A stretch of 64,000 bases of DNA, taken from assembly GCA_035048495.1 (NCBI GenBank), contig JASUTR010000088.1, positions 16,137 through 80,136 of the forward strand, written 5' to 3'. Origin of the DNA: Euptelea pleiosperma. Lineage: Eukaryota > Streptophyta > Magnoliopsida > Ranunculales > Eupteleaceae. The translations under genes and the position numbers were made by a program. How positions within the stretch are numbered: the first letter of the stretch is position 1; each line of letters begins with the position of its first letter. The notes under the pieces are model-generated. The model had not been told where the DNA came from, ran no database searches, and saw only the letters and a program-made list of their open reading frames with translations. Shown in pieces: positions 1-11,678 of this stretch.

Positions 1-10
1 GTATTGAAAC

Positions 11-2838
11 AAGATTCGTGATAGTCAAAACAAGTTAGCTCCATCCGTGAGTCAACGTCTCAAATTGGACTCAGTTTGTGTGTTACATTCCGAAGTCTAT
101 AACTTGTGACTTTTTCGCAAGCGGACCTCGTAATTAAACTCAAACTCTTCCATTATTATTGTTTCAACACATTTGAAGTATTGGAACAAGATTCGGGATA
201 GGCGAAACAAGTTAGCTCCATCCGTGCGTCAACGTCTCAAATTGGATTCAGTTTGTGTGTTACATTCCGAAGCCTATAACTTGTGACTTTTTCGCAACCG
301 GACCTCGTAATTGGACTCAAACTCTTCCATTACTATTGTTGCAACACATTTGAAGTGTTGAAACAAGATTCGTGACAGTCAAAACAAGTTAGCTCCATCC
401 GTGCGTCAACGTCTCAAATTGGACTCAGTTTGTGTGTTACATTCCGAAACCTATAACTTGTGACTTTTTCGGAACCGGACCTCGTAATTGGACTCAAACT
501 CTTCTATTACTATTGTTTCAACACATTTGAAGTGTTGGAACAAGATTCGGGACAGTCGAAACAAGTTTGCTCCATTCGTGCGTGAACGTCTCAAATTAGA
601 CTCAGTTTGTGTGTTACATTCCGAAGCCTATAACTTGTCGCTTTTTCGCAACCGGACCTCGTAATTAGACTCGAATTCTTCCATTACAATTGTTTCAACA
701 CAATTGAAGTGTTGGAACAAGATTTATCACTGTCGAAACAAGTTAGCTCCATCCGTGCGTCAACGTCTCAAATTGGACTCAGTTTGTATGTTACATTCCG
801 AAGCCTATAACTTGTGACTTTTTCGCAACCGAACCAATTAGACTCGAATTCTTCCATTACTATTGTTTCAACACATTGGAATTGTTGGAACAAGATTCGG
901 GACAGTCGAAACAAGTTAGCTCCATCCGTGCGTGAACGTCTCAAATTGGACTCAGTTTGTGTGTTACATTCCGAAGCCTATAACTTGTGACTTTTTCGCA
1001 ACCGGACCTCGTAATTGGACTCAAACTCTTCTATTACTATTGTTGCAACACATTTGAAGTGTTGAAACAAGATTCGTGACAGTCAAAACAAGTTAGCTCC
1101 ATCCGTGCGTCAACGTCTCAAATTGGACTCAGTTTGTGTGTTACATTCCGAAGCCTATAACTTGTGACTTTTTCGCAACCGGACCTCGTAATTGGACTCA
1201 AACTCTTCCATTACTATTGTTGCAACACATTTGAAGTGTTGAAACAAGATTCGTGATAGTCAAAACAAGTTAGCTCCATCCGTGAGTCAACGTCTCAAAT
1301 TGGACTCAGTTTGTGTGTTACATTCCGAAGTCTATAACTTGTGACTTTTTCGCAAGCGGACCTCGTAATTGAACTCAAACTCTTCCATTATTATTGTTTC
1401 AACACATTTGAAGTATTGGAACAAGATTCGGGATAGGCGAAACAAGTTAGCTCCATCCGTGCGTCAACGTCTCAAATTGTATTCAGTTTGTGTGTTACAT
1501 TCCGAAGCCTATAACTTGTGACTTTTTCGCAACCGGACCTCGTAATTGGACTCAAACTCTTCCATTACTATTGTTGCAACACATTTGAAGTGTTGAAACA
1601 AGATTCGTGACAGTCAAAACAAGTTAGCTCCATCCGTGCGTCAACGTCTCAAATTGGACTCAGTTTGTGTGTTACATTCCAAAGCCTATAACTTGTGACT
1701 TTTTCAGAACCGGACCTCGTAATTGGACTCAAACTCTTCCATTATTATTGTTTCAACACATTTGAAGTATTGGAACAAGTTTCGGGATAGGCGAAACAAG
1801 TTAGCTCCATCCGTGAGTCAACGTCTCAAATTGGACTCAGTTTGTGTGTTACATTCCGAAGCCTATAACTTGTGACTTTTTCACAACCGGACCTCGTAAT
1901 TTGACTCCAATTCATCCATTACAATTGTTTCAACACAATTGAAGTGTTGGAACAAGATTTCTCACTGTCAAAACAAGTTAGCTCCATCCGTGCGTCAACG
2001 TCTCAAATTGGACTCAGTTTGTATGTTACATTCCGAAGCCTATAACTTGTGACTTTTTCGCAACCGAACCTCGTAATTAGACTCGAATTCTTCCATTACT
2101 ATTGTTTCAACACATTGGAATTGTTGGAACAAGATTCGGGACAGTCGAAACAAGTTAGCTCCATCCGTGCGTGAACGTCTCAAATTGGACTCAGTTTGTG
2201 TGTTACATTCCGAAGCCTATAACTTGTGACTTTTTCGCAACCGGACCTCGTAATTGGACTCAAACTCTTCCATTACTATTGTTGCAACACATTTGAAGTG
2301 TTGAAACAAGATTCGTGACAGTCAAAACAAGTTAGCTCCATCCGTGCGTCAACGTCTCAAATTGGACTCAGTTTGTGTGTTACATTCCGAAACCTATAAC
2401 TTGTGACTTTTTCGGAACCGGACCTCGTAATTGGACTCAAACTCTTCTATTACTATTGTTTCAACACATTTGAAGTGTTGGAACAAGATTCGGGACACTC
2501 GAAACAAGTTTGCTCCATTCGTGCGTGAACGTCTCAAATTAGACTCAGTTTGTGTGTTACATTCCGAAGCCTATAACTTGTCGCTTTTTCGCAACCGGAC
2601 CTCGTAATTAGACTCGAATTCTTCCATTACAATTGTTTCAACACAATTGAAGTGTTGGAACAAGATTTATCACTGTCGAAACAAGTTAGCTCCATCCGTG
2701 CGTCAACGTCTCAAATTGGACTCAGTTTGTGTGTTACATTCCGAAGCCTATAACTTGTGACTTTTTCGCAACCGGACCTCGTAATTGGACTCAAACTCTT
2801 CCATTACTATTGTTGCAACACATTTCAAGTGTTGAAAC
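11..2838 (+). repeat. Higher-order repeat, copy 1 (16 monomers, 2828 bp)
   Basis: The diagnostic monomer carrying CGTGATAGTC followed by CCGTGAGTC starts at 11 and at 1246, then begins the next copy at 2839. The unit is therefore 7 + 9 monomers. A 4-bp deletion in one monomer (GAACCAATTA at 831 instead of GAACCTCGTAATTA) is a private mark shared by all three copies, which makes the unit 16 x 177 - 4. By eye, copies differ only by scattered substitutions. Confidence 0.9.
337..365. repeat. Representative dyad inside the satellite monomer
   Basis: Arms TGTTGCAACAC and GTGTTGAAACA flank a 7-base spacer ATTTGAA; 10 of 11 positions pair. The other common subtype has TGTTTCAACAC and GTGTTGGAACA, also 10 of 11. 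The structure is present in most monomers, so the array holds a few hundred such dyads spaced by 177 bp. Whether it forms a cruciform or binds a protein cannot be read from the sequence. Confidence 0.75.
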
Positions 2839-5800
2839 AAGATTCGTGATAGTCAAAACAAGTTAGCTCCATCCGTGAGTCAACGTCTCAAATTGGACTC
2901 AGTTTGTGTGTTACATTCCGAAGTCTATAACTTGTGACTTTTTCGCAAGCGGACCTCGTAATTGAACTCAAACTCTTCCATTATTATTGTTTCAACACAT
3001 TTGAAGTATTGGAACAAGATTCGGGATAGGCGAAACAAGTTAGCTCCATCCGTGCGTCAACGTCTCAAATTGGATTCAGTTTGTGTGTTACATTCCGAAG
3101 CCTATAACTTGTGACTTTTTCGCAACCGGACCTCGTAATTGGACTCAAACTCTTCCATTACTATTGTTGCAACACATTTGAAGTGTTGAAACAAGATTCG
3201 TGACAGTCAAAACAAGTTAGCTCCATCCGTGCGTCAACGTCTCAAATTGGACTCAGTTTGTGTGTTACATTCCGAAACCTATAACTTGTGACTTTTTCGG
3301 AACCGGACCTCGTAATTGGACTCAAACTCTTCTATTACTATTGTTTCAACACATTTGAAGTGTTGGAACAAGATTCGGGACAGTCGAAACAAGTTTGCTC
3401 CATTCGTGCGTGAACGTCTCAAATTAGACTCAGTTTGTGTGTTACATTCCGAAGCCTATAACTTGTCGCTTTTTCGCAACCGGACCTCGTAATTAGACTC
3501 GAATTCTTCCATTACAATTGTTTCAACACAATTGAAGTGTTGGAACAAGATTTATCACTGTCGAAACAAGTTAGCTCCATCCGTGCGTCAACGTCTCAAA
3601 TTGGACTCAGTTTGTATGTTACATTCCGAAGCCTATAACTTGTGACTTTTTCGCAACCGAACCAATTAGACTCGAATTCTTCCATTACTATTGTTTCAAC
3701 ACATTGGAATTGTTGGAACAAGATTCGGGACAGTCGAAACAAGTTAGCTCCATCCGTGCGTGAACGTCTCAAATTGGACTCAGTTTGTGTGTTACATTCC
3801 GAAGCCTATAACTTGTGACTTTTTCGCAACCGGACCTCGTAATTGGACTCAAACTCTTCTATTACTATTGTTGCAACACATTTGAAGTGTTGAAACAAGA
3901 TTCGTGACAGTCAAAACAAGTTAGCTCCATCCGTGCGTGAACGTCTGAAATTGGACTCAGTTTGTGTGTTACATTCCGAAGCCTATAACTTGTGACTTTT
4001 TCGCAACCGGACCTCGTAATTGGACTCAAACTCTTCTATTACTATTGTTGCAACACATTTGAAGTGTTGAAACAAGATTCGTGACAGTCAAAACAAGTTA
4101 GCTCCATCCGTGCGTCAACGTCTCAAATTGGACTCAGTTTGTGTGTTACATTCCGAAGCCTATAACTTGTGACTTTTTCGCAACCGGACCTCGTAATTGG
4201 ACTCAAACTCTTCCATTACTATTGTTGCAACACATTTGAAGTGTTGAAACAAGATTCGTGATAGTCAAAACAAGTTAGCTCCATCCGTGAGTCAACGTCT
4301 CAAATTGGACTCAGTTTGTGTGTTACATTCCGAAGTCTATAACTTGTGACTTTTTCGCAAGCGGACCTCGTAATTGAACTCAAACTCTTCCATTATTATT
4401 GTTTCAACACATTTGAAGTATTGGAACAAGATTCGGGATAGGCGAAACAAGTTAGCTCCATCCGTGCGTCAACGTCTCAAATTGGATTCAGTTTGTGTGT
4501 TACATTCCGAAGCCTATAACTTGTGACTTTTTCGCAACCGGACCTCGTAATTGGACTCAAACTCTTCCATTACTATTGTTGCAACACATTTGAAGTGTTG
4601 AAACAAGATTCGTGACAGTCAAAACAAGTTAGCTCCATCCGTGCGTCAACGTCTCAAATTGGACTCAGTTTGTGTGTTACATTCCGAAGCCTATAACTTG
4701 TGACTTTTTCAGAACCGGACCTCGTAATTGGACTCAAACTCTTCCATTATTATTGTTTCAACACATTTGAAGTATTGGAACAAGTTTCGGGATAGGCGAA
4801 ACAAGTTAGCTCCATCCGTGAGTCAACGTCTCAAATTGGACTCAGTTTGTGTGTTACATTCCGAAGCCTATAACTTGTGACTTTTTCACAACCGGACCTC
4901 GTAATTTGACTCCAATTCTTCCATTACAATTGTTTCAACACAATTGAAGTGTTGGAACAAGATTTCTCACTGTCGAAACAAGTTAGCTCCATCCCTGCGT
5001 CAACGTCTCAAATTGGACTCAGTTTGTATGTTACATTCCGAAGCCTATAACTTGTGACTTTTTCGCAACCGAACCTCGTAATTAGACTCGAATTCTTCCA
5101 TTACTATTGTTTCAACACATTGGAATTGTTGGAACAAGATTCGGGACAGTCGAAACAAGTTAGCTCCATCCGTGCGTGAACGTCTCAAATTGGACTCAGT
5201 TTGTGTGTTACATTCCGAAGCCTATAACTTGTGACTTTTTCGCAACCGGACCTCGTAATTGGACTCAAACTCTTCCATTACTATTGTTGCAACACATTTG
5301 AAGTGTTGAAACAAGATTCGTGACAGTCAAAACAAGTTAGCTCCATCCGTGCGTCAACGTCTCAAATTGGACTCAGTTTGTGTGTAACATTCCGAAACCT
5401 ATAACTTGTGACTTTTTCGGAACCGGACCTCGTAATTGGACTCAAACTCTTCTATTACTATTGTTTCAACACATTTGAAGTGTTGGAACAAGATTCGGGA
5501 CAGTCGAAACAAGTTTGCTCCATTCGTGCGTGAACGTCTCAAATTAGACTCAGTTTGTGTGTTACATTCCGAAGCCTATAACTTGTCGCTTTTTCGCAAC
5601 CGGACCTCGTAATTAGACTCGAATTCTTCCATTACAATTGTTTCAACACAATTGAAGTGTTGGAACAAGATTTATCACTGTCGAAACAAGTTAGCTCCAT
5701 CCGTGCGTCAACGTCTCAAATTGGACTCAGTTTGTGTGTTACATTCCGAAGCCTATAACTTGTGACTTTTTCGCAACCGGACCTCGTAATTGGACTCAAA

Positions 5801-5843
5801 CTCTTCCATTACTATTGTTGCAACACATTTCAAGTGTTGAAAC
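2839..5843 (+). repeat. Higher-order repeat, copy 2 (17 monomers, 3005 bp)
   Basis: Same order of monomer subtypes as copy 1, with the 4-bp deletion mark at 3659 (exactly 2828 bp after the first). It holds one extra monomer, 3897-4073, next to a very similar one at 4074-4250. The extra monomer mixes CGTGACAG with GTGCGTGAACG, so it looks like the product of unequal exchange between neighbours. Unit length is 17 x 177 - 4. Confidence 0.9.
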
Positions 5844-8671
5844 AAGATTCGTGATAGTCAAAACAAGTTAGCTCCATCCGTGAGTCAACGTCTCAAATTG
5901 GACTCAGTTTGTGTGTTACATTCCGAAGTCTATAACTTGTGACTTTTTCGCAAGCGGACCTCGTAATTGAACTCAAACTCTTCCATTATTATTGTTTCAA
6001 CACATTTGAAGTATTGGAACAAGATTCGGGATAGGCGAAACAAGTTAGCTCCATCCGTGCGTCAACGTCTCAAATTGGATTCAGTTTGTGTGTTACATTC
6101 CGAAGCCTATAACTTGTGACTTTTTCGCAACCGGACCTCGTAATTGGACTCAAACTCTTCCATTACTATTGTTGCAACACATTTGAAGTGTTGAAACAAG
6201 ATTCGTGACAGTCAAAACAAGTTAGCTCCATCCGTGCGTCAACGTCTCAAATTGGACTCAGTTTGTGTGTTACATTCCGAAACCTATAACTTGTGACTTT
6301 TTCGGAACCGGACCTCGTAATTGGACTCAAACTCTTCTATTACTATTGTTTCAACACATTTGAAGTGTTGGAACAAGATTCGGGACAGTCGAAACAAGTT
6401 TGCTCCATTCGTGCGTGAACGTCTCAAATTAGACTCAGTTTGTGTGTTACATTCCGAAGCCTATAACTTCTCGCTTTTTCGCAACCGGACCTCGTAATTA
6501 GACTCGAATTCTTCCATTACAATTGTTTCAACACAATTGAAGTGTTGGAACAAGATTTATCACTGTCGAAACAAGTTAGCTCCATCCGTGCGTCAACGTC
6601 TCAAATTGGACTCAGTTTGTATGTTACATTCCGAAGCCTATAACTTGTGACTTTTTCGCAACCGAACCAATTAGACTCGAATTCTTCCATTACTATTGTT
6701 TCAACACATTGGAATTGTTGGAACAAGATTCGGGACAGTCGAAACAAGTTAGCTCCATCCGTGCGTGAACGTCTCAAATTGGACTCAGTTTGTGTGTTAC
6801 ATTCCGAAGCCTATAACTTGTGACTTTTTCGCAACCGGACCTCGTAATTGGACTCAAACTCTTCTATTACTATTGTTGCAACACATTTGAAGTGTTGAAA
6901 CAAGATTCGTGACAGTCAAAACAAGTTAGCTCCATCCGTGCGTCAACGTCTCAAATTGGACTCAGTTTGTGTGTTACATTCCGAAGCCTATAACTTGTGA
7001 CTTTTTCGCAACCGGACCTCGTAATTGGACTCAAACTCTTCCATTACTATTGTTGCAACACATTTGAAGTGTTGAAACAAGATTCGTGATAGTCAAAACA
7101 AGTTAGCTCCATCCGTGAGTCAACGTCTCAAATTGGACTCAGTTTGTGTGTTACATTCCGAAGTCTATAACTTGTGACTTTTTCGCAAGCGGACCTCGTA
7201 ATTGAACTCAAACTCTTCCATTATTATTGTTTCAACACATTTGAAGTATTGGAACAAGATTCGGGATAGGCGAAACAAGTTAGCTCCATCCGTGCGTCAA
7301 CGTCTCAAATTGGATTCAGTTTGTGTGTTACATTCCGAAGCCTATAACTTGTGACTTTTTCGCAACCGGACCTCGTAATTGGACTCAAACTCTTCCATTA
7401 CTATTGTTGCAACACATTTGAAGTGTTGAAACAAGATTCGTGACAGTCAAAACAAGTTAGCTCCATCCGTGCGTCAACGTCTCAAATTGGACTCAGTTTG
7501 TGTGTTACATTCCGAAGCCTATAACTTGTGACTTTTTCAGAACCGGACCTCGTAATTGGACTCAAACTCTTCCATTATTATTGTTTCAACACATTTGAAG
7601 TATTGGAACAAGTTTCGGGATAGGCGAAACAAGTTAGCTCCATCCGTGAGTCAACGTCTCAAATTGGACTCAGTTTGTGTGTTAGATTCCGAAGCCTATA
7701 ACTTGTGACTTTTTCACAACCGGACCTCGTAATTTGACTCCAATTCTTCCATTACAATTGTTTCAACACAATTGAAGTGTTGGAACAAGATTTCTCACTG
7801 TCGAAACAAGTTAGCTCCATCCGTGCGTCAACGTCTCAAATTGGACTCAGTTTGTATGTTACATTCCGAAGCCTATAACTTGTGACTTTTTCGCAACCGA
7901 ACCTCGTAATTAGACTCGAATTCTTCCATTACTATTGTTTCAACACATTGGAATTGTTGGAACAAGATTCGGGACAGTCGAAACAAGTTAGCTCCATCCG
8001 TGCGTGAACGTCTCAAATTGGACTCAGTTTGTGTGTTACATTCCGAAGCCTATAACTTGTGACTTTTTCGCAACCGGACCTCGTAATTGGACTCAAACTC
8101 TTCCATTACTATTGTTGCAACACATTTGAAGTGTTGAAACAAGATTCGTGACAGTCAAAACAAGTTAGCTCCATCCGTGCGTCAACGTCTCAAATTGGAC
8201 TCAGTTTGTGTGTTACATTCCGAAACCTATAACTTGTGACTTTTTCGGAACCGGACCTCGTAATTGGACTCAAACTCTTCTATTACTATTGTTTCAACAC
8301 ATTTGAAGTGTTGGAACAAGATTCGGGACAGTCGAAACAAGTTTGCTCCATTCGTGCGTGAACGTCTCAAATTAGACTCAGTTTGTGTGTTACATTCCGA
8401 AGCCTATAACTTGTCGCTTTTTCGCAACCGGACCTCGTAATTAGACTCGAATTCTTCCATTACAATTGTTTCAACACAATTGAAGTGTTGGAACAAGATT
8501 TATCACTGTCGAAACAAGTTAGCTCCATCCGTGCGTCAACGTCTCCAATTGGACTCAGTTTGTGTGTTACATTCCGAAGCCTATAACTTGTGACTTTTTC
8601 GCAACCGGACCTCGTAATTGGACTCAAACTCTTCCATTACTATTGTTGCAACACATTTCAAGTGTTGAAAC
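5844..8671 (+). repeat. Higher-order repeat, copy 3 (16 monomers, 2828 bp)
   Basis: Returns to the 16-monomer form of copy 1. Deletion mark at 6664, and the CGTGATAGTC/CCGTGAGTC monomers at 5844 and 7079. The spacing 5844-7079-8672 (1235 then 1593 bp) is the same as 11-1246-2839. Confidence 0.9.
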
Positions 8672-9733
8672 AAGATTCGTGATAGTCAAAACAAGTTAGC
8701 TCCATCCGTGAGTCAACGTCTCAAATTGGACTCAGTTTGTGTGTTACATTCCGAAGTCTATAACTTGTGACTTTTTCGCAAGCGGACCTCGTAATTGAAC
8801 TCAAACTCTTCCATTATTATTGTTTCAACACATTTGAAGTATTGGAACAAGATTCGGGATAGGCGAAACAAGTTAGCTCCATCCGTGCGTCAACGTCTCA
8901 AATTGGATTCAGTTTGTGTGTTACATTCCGAAGCCTATAACTTGTGACTTTTTCGCAACCGGACCTCGTAATTGGACTCAAACTCTTCCATTACTATTGT
9001 TGCAACACATTTGAAGTGTTGAAACAAGATTCGTGATAGTCAAAACAAGTTAGCTCCATCCGTGAGTCAACGTCTCAAATTGGACTCAGTTTGTGTGTTA
9101 CATTCCGAAGTCTATAACTTGTGACTTTTTCGCAAGCGGACCTCGTAATTGAACTCAAACTCTTCCATTATTATTGTTTCAACACATTTGAAGTATTGGA
9201 ACAAGATTCGGGATAGGCGAAACAAGTTAGCTCCATCCGTGCGTCAACGTCTCAAATTGGATTCAGTTTGTGTGTTACATTCCGAAGCCTATAACTTGTG
9301 ACTTTTTCGCAACCGGACCTCGTAATTGGACTCAAACTCTTCCATTACTATTGTTGCAACACATTTGAAGTGTTGAAACAAGATTCGTGATAGTCAAAAC
9401 AAGTTAGCTCCATCCGTGAGTCAACGTCTCAAATTGGACTCAGTTTGTGTGTTACATTCCGAAGTCTATAACTTGTGACTTTTTCGCAAGCGGACCTCGT
9501 AATTGAACTCAAACTCTTCCATTATTATTGTTTCAACACATTTGAAGTATTGGAACAAGATTCGGGATAGGCGAAACAAGTTAGCTCCATCCGTGCGTCA
9601 ACGTCTCAAATTGGATTCAGTTTGTGTGTTACATTCCGAAGCCTATAACTTGTGACTTTTTCGCAACCGGACCTCGTAATTGGACTCAAACTCTTCCATT
9701 ACTATTGTTGCAACACATTTGAAGTGTTGAAAC
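8672..9733 (+). repeat. Local dimer amplification, 3 x 354 bp
   Basis: Two monomers, one with CGTGATAGTC/CCGTGAGTC and the next with CGGGATAGGCG/TTGGATTCAG, are repeated as a pair at 8672, 9026 and 9380. I saw no differences between the three dimers. A closely related pair follows at 9734 with CGTGACAG instead of CGTGATAG. This marks the edge of the regular HOR block. Confidence 0.85.
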
Positions 9734-11673
9734 AAGATTCGTGACAGTCAAAACAAGTTAGCTCCATCCGTGCGTCAACGTCTCAAATTGGACTCAGTTT
9801 GTGTGTTACATTCCGAAGTCTATAACTTGTGACTTTTTCGCAAGCGGACCTCGTAATTGAACTCAAACTCTTCCATTATTATTGTTTCAACACATTTGAA
9901 GTATTGGAACAAGATTCGGGATAGGCGAAACAAGTTAGCTCCATCCGTGCGTCAACGTCTCAAATTGGACTCAGTTTGTATGTTACATTCCGAAGCCTAT
10001 AACTTGTGACTTTTTCGCAACCGAACCTCGTAATTAGACTCGAATTCTTCCATTACTATTGTTTCAACACATTGGAATTGTTGGAACAAGATTCGGGACA
10101 GTCGAAACAAGTTAGCTCCATCCGTGCGTGAACGTCTCAAATTGGACTCAGTTTGTGTGTTACATTCCGAAGCCTATAACTTGTGACTTTTTCGCAACCG
10201 GACCACGTAATTGGACTCAAACTCTTCCATTACTATCGTTGCAACACATTTGAAGTGTTGAAACAAGATTCGTGACAGTCAAAACAAGTTAGCTCCATCC
10301 GTGCGTCAACGTCTCAACTTGGACTCAGTTTGTATGTTACATTCCGAAGCCTATAACTTGTGACTTTTTCACAACCGGACCTCGTAATTAGACTCGAATT
10401 CTTCCATTACAATTGTTTCAACACAATTGAAGTGTTGGAACAAGATTTATCACTGTCGAAAAGAGTTAGCTCCATCCGTGCGTCAACGTCTCAAATTGGA
10501 CTCAGTTTGTATGTTAGATTCCGAAGCCTATAACTTGTGACTTTTTCGCAACCGAACCTCGTAATTAGACTCGAATTCTTCCATTACTATTGTTTCAACA
10601 CATTTGAAGTGTTGGAACAAGATTCGTGACAGTCAAAACAAGTTAGCTCCAACCGTGCGTCAACGTCTCAAATTGGACTCAGTTTGTGTGTTACATTCCG
10701 AAACCTATAACTTGTGACTTTTTCGGAACCGGACCTCGTAATTGGACTCAAACTCTTCCATTACTATTGTTTCAACACATTTGAAGTGTTGGAACAAGAT
10801 TCGGGACAGTCGAAACAAGTTTGCTCCATTCGTGCGTGAACGTCTCAAATTAGACTTAGTTTGTGTGTTACATTCCGAAGCCTATAACTTGTGGCTTTTT
10901 CGCAACCGGACCTCGTAATTAGACTCGAATTCTTCCATTACAATTGTTTCAACACAATTGAAGTGTTGGAACAAGATTTATCACTGTTGAAACAAGTTAG
11001 CTCCATCCGTGCGTCAACGTCTCAAATTGGACTCAGTTTGTATGTTACATTCTGAAGCCTATAACTTGTGACTTTTTCGCAACCGAACCTCTTAATTAGA
11101 CTCAAATTCTTCCATTACTATTGTTTCAACACATTGGAATTGTTGGAACAAGATTCGGGACAGTCGAAACAAGTTAGCTCCATCCGTGCGTGAACGTCTC
11201 AAATTGGACTCAGTTTGTGTGTTACATTCCGAAGCCTATAACTTGTGACTTTTTCGCAACCGGACCTCGTAATTGGACTCAAACTCTTCTATTACTATTG
11301 TTGCAACACATTTGAAGTGTTGAAACAAGATTCGTGACAGTCAAAACAAGTTAGCTCCAACCGTGCGTCAACGTCTCAAATTGGACTCAGTTTGTGTGTT
11401 ACATTCCGAAGCCTATAACTTGTGACTTTTTCGCAACCGGACCTCGTAATTGGACTCAAACTCTTCCATTACTATTGTTGCAACACATTTGAAGTGTTGA
11501 AACAAGATTCGTGACAGTCAAAACAAGTTAGCTCCATCCGTGCGTCAACGTCTCAAATTGGACTCAGTTTGTGTGTTACATTCCGAAGCCTATAACTTGT
11601 GACTTTTTCACAACCGGACCTCGTAATTAGACTCGAATTCTTCCATTACAATTGTTTCAACACAATTGAAGTG

Positions 11674-11678
11674 TTGGA
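11674..11678 (+). other. 61-bp deletion junction inside a monomer
   Basis: Normal monomers read GTGTTGGAACAAG and, 61 bp later, AAATTGGACTCAG. Here the text runs GTGTTGGACTCAG, joining the two at a shared TTGGA. The neighbouring AAG anchors are 293 bp apart (11504 to 11797) instead of 354, confirming a 61-bp loss at a 5-bp direct repeat. Confidence 0.85.

Noticed and set aside
888..905. CENP-B box-like words (GTTGGAA and CGGGA) in the monomer
   Set aside because: The two halves are too far apart to match the essential CENP-B positions, and plants have no established CENP-B box system.
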